Source: Paratinospora sagittata
Taxonomy: Eukaryota; Streptophyta; Magnoliopsida; Ranunculales; Menispermaceae
Reading direction: 5' to 3'
Assembly (NCBI GenBank): GCA_035771175.1
Contig: CM069611.1
Location: 15,986,866 to 16,050,865, forward strand
DNA: 64,000 nt
Positions 57,009 through 64,000 of the stretch are shown in pieces (position 1 is the stretch's first letter; the number at the start of each line of letters is the position of its first letter). Both the position numbers and the translations under genes were made by a program. Under the pieces are notes generated by a model that ran no database searches, was not told the origin of the DNA, and saw only the letters and a program-made list of their open reading frames with translations.

Positions 57009-59904
57009 TGTAGCACCCGTGCCTTTAGGTGACGTCATTTTGACCCATAGTGTACCCGCAAAGTATTCGTATACGTATTCGTATACATATGTGTATATGT
57101 ATTTTGATGCTCGAAGCATGTAGGTTCGAGTGTCTTTGCATGATTTTAGGTCATAAAGAGTGCGCATGAAATTTTGGAATCATTGGAGACCGGTTCGACG
57201 TCAAAACATGTCAAAAACGGTGTTTTGGATCCAGTGGAGCTTGCTCCATGGAGGAAGAAATTTCTGTCACAAATTACATCAATAGTTTGATCTCCCAGAT
57301 CCGTGGTCCGATTGAGCTGAAATTTTTTCAGCTCATTCTTATATGATAGATATTCAGTATGAACAGTGAAGATCTTGATCGGAGTTACCTACTATGAGTT
57401 ATAAGACTCCAAACATTGTTTCATGGATTTTCAGATTTTTCTTATGCAGTTTTGATCAAATAGTTAGATCTCGCAATCCCACCGTTGGATTGAGTTGAAA
57501 GTTTACCATAATGTTTGTAACTGACTCATGAAACCTTTGAACGGTTAAGATGTTAAATTCGTAGGTATTTTGCAAGACATTGACTATCTAAGTGCAAGTA
57601 TTGCAACAGGAATACTATTTTTTTGATAGTTTTTGAAAACTTTTAGTTGTTGGCCCATGCTTATCTATTTAAGCAACCAAAACGTAATTTTAGGCTCATT
57701 TGCTCATTTCTCAACCAGAAAAGAGAGAAAGGAGCTGGAGAGGAGAAAATGAGAGGAAAGTTAGGGTTTGGTGGTTTCTTGCTCAAGAACAGCTAAGGTT
57801 TGCATTTTTCCTCCATTTCTTCCTTGAATCTCTCTATTAGTTGCATGATAGTTTTATTTTGAGCATGAGGGTTTCAATTTGATGCATGCATTGTGATGAA
57901 CCTTGGATGGGTGGAAGACCAAAGTTGGAGTTGAGTCTTGCATGTCACATATGTGTGATTAGAGAGTGTTAGGAGTACACGAATGGTGAAACCCCCAATT
58001 TCTAGCAAGAAATTGGAAGGGTTAGTTCAAATGACCTATACTTAGTTTATGGCCTTAGACTTTTTCAAAATCTTTGCATGTCAACTATGTTGACCTAGTG
58101 GCCATTGTGGATGATTCCATGTTGCAAGATCAGTAAAATTCATGGCTGAACATGGTGGCCTAGTGTAAAATTGGCAATATGGCCTATGTATGAAAATTTC
58201 CAGATTTGGGGCTTTTGATGCTCTTGATATAAAATTTGGAAAATTATGCAATGTAGGTCTAATTGGACATGATTAAGGTTGTTTGATGATTGAATTCAGT
58301 GGGTTCTCATAATGGACACCCTAAGGTTGACTAATTTTGATCTAGGCTAAGTATTTGACATTTTTCATGTACTTTGGCAATTTTGCATGTAATTTGGGGA
58401 TTTTGCCCAAATTGGAACTTTTCACCAAAAGCAAGTCAATTTATGAAATTGACTTGGGGATTGTTTAATTGGACCCAAATTGAGTAGAATCATGGGTTTA
58501 AAATGTTAGAACCTATGCTAAATTGATGTGACTTAGTTCATTTTGACCTTATGTTTTATATTGGCCTAATTGGGAATTTTGACCAAGACTTAGTCAAGTG
58601 ATGAAATTGACTTGATATATAGTCTAATTGACCCTAATTATAATTGAATTTCATGTATCTTAGTGGTTGGATCATGGGATCACCCTATTACATTCAATTT
58701 AGGTCAATCTTAGTTTAATTGAGCCTAAATGATCAAGTTGGGCAATATGGAAATTGGCTCAAGGGGGTAATCAATTTAGAATCTAATTGACTTTAGATTG
58801 GGTTTGAACATGGGGTTTTGACACACTTTATGACTGATTTTCAGTTGTGTGAACCATGTTATTTCCAGGTCTTGTGATTGATCTTGAACCCGTTTAGTCA
58901 ATTGGAGAGTTTTGGCGATTGGATTGGCTAGACTTAGCCAATCAAGTGTGAGTGTTCCTTTACTTTTGGATTATTTATATGTGGCATTGTATTACAGAAA
59001 TGTTTTAAATGCTTATGCATTATGGTATGCATGTTTTAATGTTTTCCATGAAATATATTTGAACATAATTCATTGGGATGACAATTCGGGTTGAGGCTCC
59101 TAGTTGGAATTCCCTTATTGGGAATTCTTGTAAGTCTAGCGGCGATCCCAGTTGTATACCCTACAGAGGGTTTTATGCCTTGTGTATGGGTAGGTTAGTT
59201 TAAACTAATCCTATGTACTGCACGACCCCATAAACCCTATTAGAATACGAGTATTGTGTGTGTATTCGGGCGTTGTGTATCGCGCACCAGGCCTTGAAAC
59301 CCCCATACTCAGGAGGTGCTAGGATTGCATGAGCATGACTACAAATGTCATGCATCGTCTTATGTATGACTTGATGCATTATGTTAGCATGTATGTAATA
59401 TATTTCGTCATCATGATATTTCAATGATTTATGATCTTACCATGTTTTATAAATGCACGTATATGCTACTTGTAAATAACATTCACTGAGCTGGATGTAG
59501 CTCACACCTCACCATCTTCTTTCATGATCTAAAAAAAAAGGAAAAAGGAAGGCTTGACTGCGGAGCGTCCCTTGTTTTTGTTTCATGTAGGTGTTGTACA
59601 TTTAGTTTTGTATTTTGATAATTATGTACATGATAACACCTAGTAATTGTATATTTAACACATAGTTGGGATGTGTTGGATTTTGTATCATTTTGAAGAC
59701 TTTGGAATTTTATATTTGGTAATTTGGAGAAGTAATATTTTATTTCATTATGATCATGTTAGTTGGTTGTTAAGGATGTACTTTTATTTCATTTTTGGAA
59801 TTCGTATATGTATTTTTGGCTGACGGGACGTCAGGTGTACCGATGGAGGGTATACTCGGAGGTTCTTGTGCCGGTCATGACGTCACGTATAGTGGGTCGT
59901 GACA
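57009..59904 (+). mobile_element. Solo LTR (2.9 kb) inserted in copy B gag
   Basis: TGTAGCACCCG...GGGTCGTGACA with the 5-bp duplication AAAAC on both sides (57004-57008, 59905-59909). Removing it and one AAAAC restores continuous homology to copy A (near 32981). No internal coding sequence. CACTGAGCTGGATGTAGCTCAC near 59490 is the shared 3' LTR phrase, showing plus orientation. It is related to the Tekay-like LTR at 42196-44995. Confidence 0.93.
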
Positions 59905-60768
59905 AAAACGTTGCAGGCCATTTTCCCTTATTCATTCTCTGTTCCTGTATGATCTTCTCTTGTTCAAAGCTCATGACCTTGTCAACAACCTCATTGTAAA
60001 TCTTGAGATCCAAGATCGACAAGGCTTGTCGAATATCATGACAAAGGCCATTATAAAATTTCTCAGTCTTATCTTGCTCCGTTGAGATGGTGGAGAGAGA
60101 ATAAACTGATAATTCTTTGAACTTGTCAGCATATTCCCCGACGGTCATGCTGCCCTGGTATAACTTAGCAAATTCCTGGCGCTTTTGCCTCTTCACAGCG
60201 CCAGGAAAATACTCATCAATAAACATTGACTCGAACTGTTGCCAAGTCATATCCGCTGTGTTGACCCTTGGGTCCTCTTTCACTATTATCCACCATATGT
60301 TTGCCCCACTAACAAGTTGGTAGGTCGCTAGTGGAATTTTTCGAGTCTCATTGACTCCCATTGCATCAAGAGCCTTCTTTGACTCATCCAACCACTTTTG
60401 CACCTCATCAACATCAATGGTGCCAGTAAAGGTAAGAGGTTGTAGACTCTTGTACTTGGTAATCTGATCGGTTTGAGATTCCGATCCAAATCTTACAGGT
60501 GCCTGAACAGTGGCAGCCTGACTGGCCGCGGTCTCACGAACGACCGTTTGAACAGTGGCTTTCATCGCCTCAAAAAATTCGGCGAAGAAGGTTTCCATGC
60601 TCGAAGACATGGCAAAGGGTGCGGGTGGGGGTGGTATTTCCTTCCCAGATGTAGTGGCAGTGTCTGGTGTGACTTGTGCTGTCGTCGGAGGCGGCGGTTC
60701 CTAAATCTCAGGAGGTGCCTCCACTGCTGTACGGACAGTACGTGGCTTCTTCTTTTCGTGGTTTGCAT
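59905..60768 (-). pseudogene. gypsy gag N-terminal part, copy B
   Basis: ATG at 60768. A one-base indel within the first 15 codons shifts the frame, and TAG after PPEI (near 60703) is shared with copy A. The core frame (60610-59905) reads GTIDVDEVQKWLDESKKALD, GANIWWIIVKEDPRV, FIDEYFPGAVKRQKRQEFAK-LYQGSMTVGEYADKFKELSV and QDKTEKFYNGLCHDIRQAL, a well-preserved Retrotrans_gag domain. It is cut at NKGKWPATF by the solo LTR. Confidence 0.9.
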
Positions 60769-61167
60769 TTTCTCACTGGTAAGGAGAAAATAAAACCAAG
60801 ATTTAGGATCCGTAGCCAAGTATAATGTTATAGTATGCTCAGCAACAATTTCGAGAGTATTGCAATAAGAAAATCACCTATTTTTCTAAGTATAGTGTAA
60901 GGTTTTTGTTGAGGAATCAAAGAATTTTATGTGCCTCGTATGTTTGGCCATGGTGTAAAAACAAGGTTAGAATGTTTATATAATAAGTACAAAACTTTGC
61001 AAGTATTTCAAATGTTTTGGTTTTGGTTTTTGTGAACATATATATATTATTGAAAATCCGTACGAGTCATAAAAATTCTAAGATTTGCCTCGGTAAATAT
61101 CTTGACCTAACGTTCTAACTCAATCTTATGTATTCAAACTCTTACTCTTAGTCTTTTCGATTATTAT

Positions 61168-61422
61168 CCAAGTTCATGTGTCCCATACCACATGACTTTG
61201 GTAATAAGGGTGTTAACCAAGTTAAGTTGTATGAACACAGTCTCTAAAAACATCGGCTAAATAGTAGTTCACCAATAATATCTTCCAAGTTTACTCGTCC
61301 CATACCGTGTAAACTTAGTGATAATGTTGTAATGCAACTTTCTCCAAATGTTTATTTTTACACAAGGTCATGGGTTTTCTTACCTTCCAATTTTGTTGTG
61401 TCCCATACCACTCCAAAGTTAG
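61168..61422 (-). ncRNA. Three leader hairpins sharing the loop GTATGGGA (copy B)
   Basis: Inverted repeats at 61168-61201, 61285-61318 and 61387-61422 have TCCCATAC (plus strand) in the loop, with stems such as AAGTTTAC/GTAAACTT. They correspond in order and spacing to the copy A hairpins at 31444-31719. Stem bases differ between copies while the loops agree. Confidence 0.55.
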
Positions 61423-61533
61423 TGATACAAAAGAAAGAATGGTTGTAAGTTGGCCCACCAAAGATAGTCTTAAACAAAACATTTCATTCATATATAAAAG
61501 ATGTAGATTAAAGTCATGTACTTAGTCATAGGC

Positions 61534-61716
61534 TGTTAGGTTGTTACCTTATACTTAGGAACACATGTTAGATAGGTTGTTATTTTAGATCCTATTTTCT
61601 AGTTGGATCCTATTTTCTAGCCCTTGTATCTATCTGTTCAGATAGCTTTTGTAACTCTATTTCAAAGCCTTTCTGCTGATTAATGAATTAAGCCATTTTT
61701 ATTCTCTAAAACTACA
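61534..61716 (+). repeat. copia 5' LTR (183 bp)
   Basis: TGTTAGGTTGTTACC to CTCTAAAACTACA, TG...CA ends, immediately followed by the PBS. Confidence 0.8.
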
Positions 61717-61729
61717 TGGTATCAGAGCT
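61717..61729 (+). promoter_or_regulatory. Primer-binding site (initiator tRNA-Met)
   Basis: TGGTATCAGAGCT, abutting the LTR. Confidence 0.92.
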
Positions 61730-61761
61730 AAAATTCTCTTAGAAACCCTAGTTTTTTTTCC

Positions 61762-64000
61762 TATGGCTAACGAGTCAAACTTTCCTTTGCTCCACTCCTG
61801 CACCTACCAGTGAGTCTGTTCATTCGTCTATGCAAGTCACTGTGCATAGATTGAATGGTCAGAATTACCTTGAATGGTCCCAGTCCGTGAAGCTTGCCAT
61901 TGATCGTAGGGGAAAATTGGCCTATTTAACAGGAGAAACCAAGGAGCCGGAGGCAGCAGATTCTGGCTACAGATTATGGCGTTCAGAGAACTCCCTAGTT
62001 ACGGCATGGCTGATCAATTCCATGGATGCCTCAATTGCAAAGCCTTATCTATTTATGAAGTCTGCTAAGGAGGTATGGGACTCTGTTCGTGAAACTTACT
62101 CTGACTTGGAGAATTCTTCACAGATCTTCGAGTTGAGGACTCAACTGTGGCAATCCAAGCAAGGAAATCGTGATGTCACAAGCTACTATAATGAGATGGT
62201 GGCATGGTGGCAAGAACTGGATCAATGTCATGATGTTGTGTTGGAGAGCCAAGCTGATTTTCTTCGACAGAAGAAGCGTGAAGAGAACGATCGCGTCTTC
62301 ATGCTGCTTTCCGGGATTCAGCGCAACCTGGATGATGTCAAGGGAAGAATTCTCGGCCGCCGTCCTCTTCCTTCCATTCGAGAGGTGTTTTCTGAGATTC
62401 GTTTGGAGGAAAGTCGCAGGAAGATTTTGTACAACAATGACCCTTTTACAGTAGATTACAGCTCCGATACGTCTGAATTGTTTGTCAAAGAGGCTGAGTC
62501 CGGTGGTGACAAGAAAAAGAAGCCTTGGTGTGACTTCTGCAAAAAATTCTGGCATACTTGTGAGACTTGCTGGAAAATACATGGGAAACCACCTGGTGGG
62601 AAGCCGCCTCGTCCTGAGCGAGCTCTTCAAACTGTGGCTGAACTTCCTCAAGAGCATCACATCAACTCCGGGCAGTCTCCATTCACGAAGGAACAAATAG
62701 AGCAATTGTTGAATCTATTACAATCGTCTCAGGATAAACCTTCCTGTTCCTTTGTCCAAAATGGTAAACCTAAGTCCGTGTCATCCTTTGTTTGTTCCCA
62801 ACCTAAGACCACCTGGATTATTGATTCAGGGGCCTCCGACCACATGACTAGTTGTTCCAGTTTTTTCTTCTCATATAAACCTTGTGCAGGAAATCGCAAA
62901 GTTAGAATAGCAGATGGTTCTTTTTTTGCTATTGCTGGTATAGGCGATATAAAACTTTCTGATGTGCTGACCTTGTCTAATGTCCTACATGTGCCTAAAT
63001 TATCTTGTAATCTTATCTCTATCAGTAAACTAACATCCACTCTTAATTGTTCTGCCACTTTTCTCTCCTCCTACTGTGAATTTCAGGATCTGGCCTCGGG
63101 GACGATGATTGGCAGTGCTAGGGAGTGTGATGGCCTTTACTTTCTAGATGAGGGAACGTACTTGAATAAAGAGGTTCGACGGAATACTTGCCTGAAAATT
63201 GCTTATGATTTCAATAACGATGAGATTTATTTATGGCATTTTAGACTAGGTCATGCAAATTTTCATTATTTACAACAATTGTTTCCTGTTTTATTTCGCA
63301 ATAAAAATCCATCTTCTTTTCAGTGTGAAATTTGTGTGTGATCCAAGCATCATCGCAGTACATATCCTCCACGTGTTTATACACCTTCAAAACCTTTTGC
63401 ACTAGTACACAGTGACCTTTGGGGTCCTTCAAGAGTGTTTACTTGTCATGGAAAACGTTGGTTTATTACTCTAATCGATGATCACACTAGAGTTAGTTGG
63501 GTTTATTTACTCAACGAAAAGTCTGAAGTGGAAACTATTTTCAAAAATTTTTATCATGTGGTTCAAAATCAATTTCACATGAGTATACAGATTCTAAAAA
63601 GTGATAATGGTCGTGAATACTTTTCTCAAGTCTTAGGAAGATTTTTTGATGAAAAAGGAATTGTTCAACAGTGTTCTTGTAACGACACTCCTTAACAGAA
63701 CGACATTGCCGAGAGGAAGAACAGACACCTTCTTGAGATAAGTCGTGCTTTACTTTTCTCTAATAAGGTTCCTAAATATCTGTGGGGAAAGGCTATTTTG
63801 CATGCCACTTATCTGATGAATATATTGCCATCTAAAATCTTAAAGTTTCAAACACAAATCACTTGTCTTCAAAATCTATTTCCACAATCTCGGTTGTTTA
63901 ATACTATGTCCTTGAAAATATTCGGATGCATTGTATTTATTAGGAATCCTATTAGGAATGCTAGTAAACTTGACCCCAAAGCCCGAAAATGTGTGTTTGT
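61762..64000 (+). pseudogene. copia gag-protease-integrase, 3' cut by window end
   Basis: The first ATG after the PBS is at 61762 (MANESNFPLLHS). A one-base frameshift near 61790 puts the rest in the frame open for 503 codons (61830-63341). Gag: LNGQNYLEWSQSVKLAI, YSDLENSSQIFELRTQLWQS, YYNEMVAWWQELDQ, RVFMLLSGIQRNLDDVKGRI. Knuckle CDFCKKFWHTCETC (CX2CX4HX4C, near 62526). Protease WIIDSGASDHMTS (62815). Integrase: LWHFRLGHANFHYL, CEICV then TGA (63339), HSDLWGPSR, LIDDHTR, LKSDNGREYFS, TAA (63693), and the Glu in AERKNRHLLEISRAL. RT lies beyond the window. Three point defects make it inactive as read, but it is close to intact. Confidence 0.9.

Larger units (their letters stand above)
51128..61533 (-). 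mobile_element. Chromodomain gypsy element, copy B (5' truncated in window)
   Basis: Same family as 28299-38728 in opposite orientation: 3' LTR, PPT, accessory ORF, integrase, RNase H, RT, protease, gag and hairpin leader read on the minus strand. Homology with copy A runs to about 61497 (matching 31366 of copy A). A copia LTR then begins at 61534, so the upstream accessory ORF, PBS and 5' LTR are not seen. Its gag is split by a solo LTR. Confidence 0.9.
61534..64000 (+). mobile_element. Ty1/copia element, right end beyond window
   Basis: LTR, adjacent PBS, gag, protease and integrase in copia order up to the window edge. It interrupts gypsy copy B in its leader. Only a few stops interrupt it, so it looks younger than the copia at 13.8-18.6 kb. 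The TSD cannot be tested without the other end. Confidence 0.9.

Overview
The window looks like repeat-dense nuclear DNA from a flowering plant. It contains an Au-type SINE, Ty1/copia elements primed by initiator tRNA-Met, chromodomain Ty3/gypsy elements, an Athila-type element, an L1-type LINE, a CACTA transposase remnant and small MITEs, and very little host coding sequence. No rRNA, tRNA, CRISPR or bacterial-type operon is visible. The species cannot be named from the sequence alone.

Layout: 0.8-3.9 kb holds a hAT-like non-autonomous element with G-rich and GA-rich blocks, whose 3' part plus flanking DNA is repeated four times at 667-679 bp spacing. An Au SINE lies at 4.7 kb inside a larger imperfect inverted repeat. 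The only convincing host gene is on the minus strand at 7.2-8.8 kb: a 5'UTR exon, an intron and a 61-codon first coding exon with good splice sites. A short MITE follows at 8.9 kb.

From 10 to 19.6 kb a minus-strand LINE 3' end is split into three collinear pieces by two insertions: a 2.7-kb LTR-like element (10.7-13.4 kb) and a complete but decayed copia element (13.8-18.6 kb, direct repeat TAAGGTG). The LINE is joined in frame to a gypsy gag fragment. Beyond it lie a chromodomain-gypsy 3' fragment fused to a CACTA TNP2 transposase remnant (20.2-22.3 kb), a SINE (23.4 kb) and a SIRE-like copia LTR (25.3-27.6 kb).

28.3-38.7 kb is a near-complete 10.4-kb chromodomain Ty3/gypsy element on the plus strand (two LTRs, probable TSD TCTAC). 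Besides gag-pol it has an extra upstream ORF resembling the 'putative plant transposon protein' family, a leader with three hairpins sharing one loop, and an extra ORF between pol and the 3' LTR. A second copy of the family, on the minus strand at 51.1-61.5 kb, keeps the hairpins and the downstream ORF. Its gag is split by a 2.9-kb solo LTR (TSD AAAAC), and its 5' part is cut by a younger copia element (61.5 kb to the window end).

Between the two gypsy copies is a nest. A SIRE-like copia element (38.7-39.7 and 49.3-49.9 kb) contains an Athila-type non-autonomous element (39.7-49.3 kb, TSD CTTCG) with two intact overlapping ORFs. That element's 5' LTR in turn holds a rearranged Tekay-like gypsy 3' half (39.7-45.0 kb) and a 540-bp foldback built from tRNA-like SINE heads (45.0-45.5 kb).

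Almost all coding regions here are retroelement polyproteins. Most are broken by C-to-T or G-to-A stop codons, as expected of old methylated copies. The items most worth following up are the two accessory ORFs and the hairpin leader of the gypsy family, the intact two-ORF Athila-type element, and the foldback of SINE heads.
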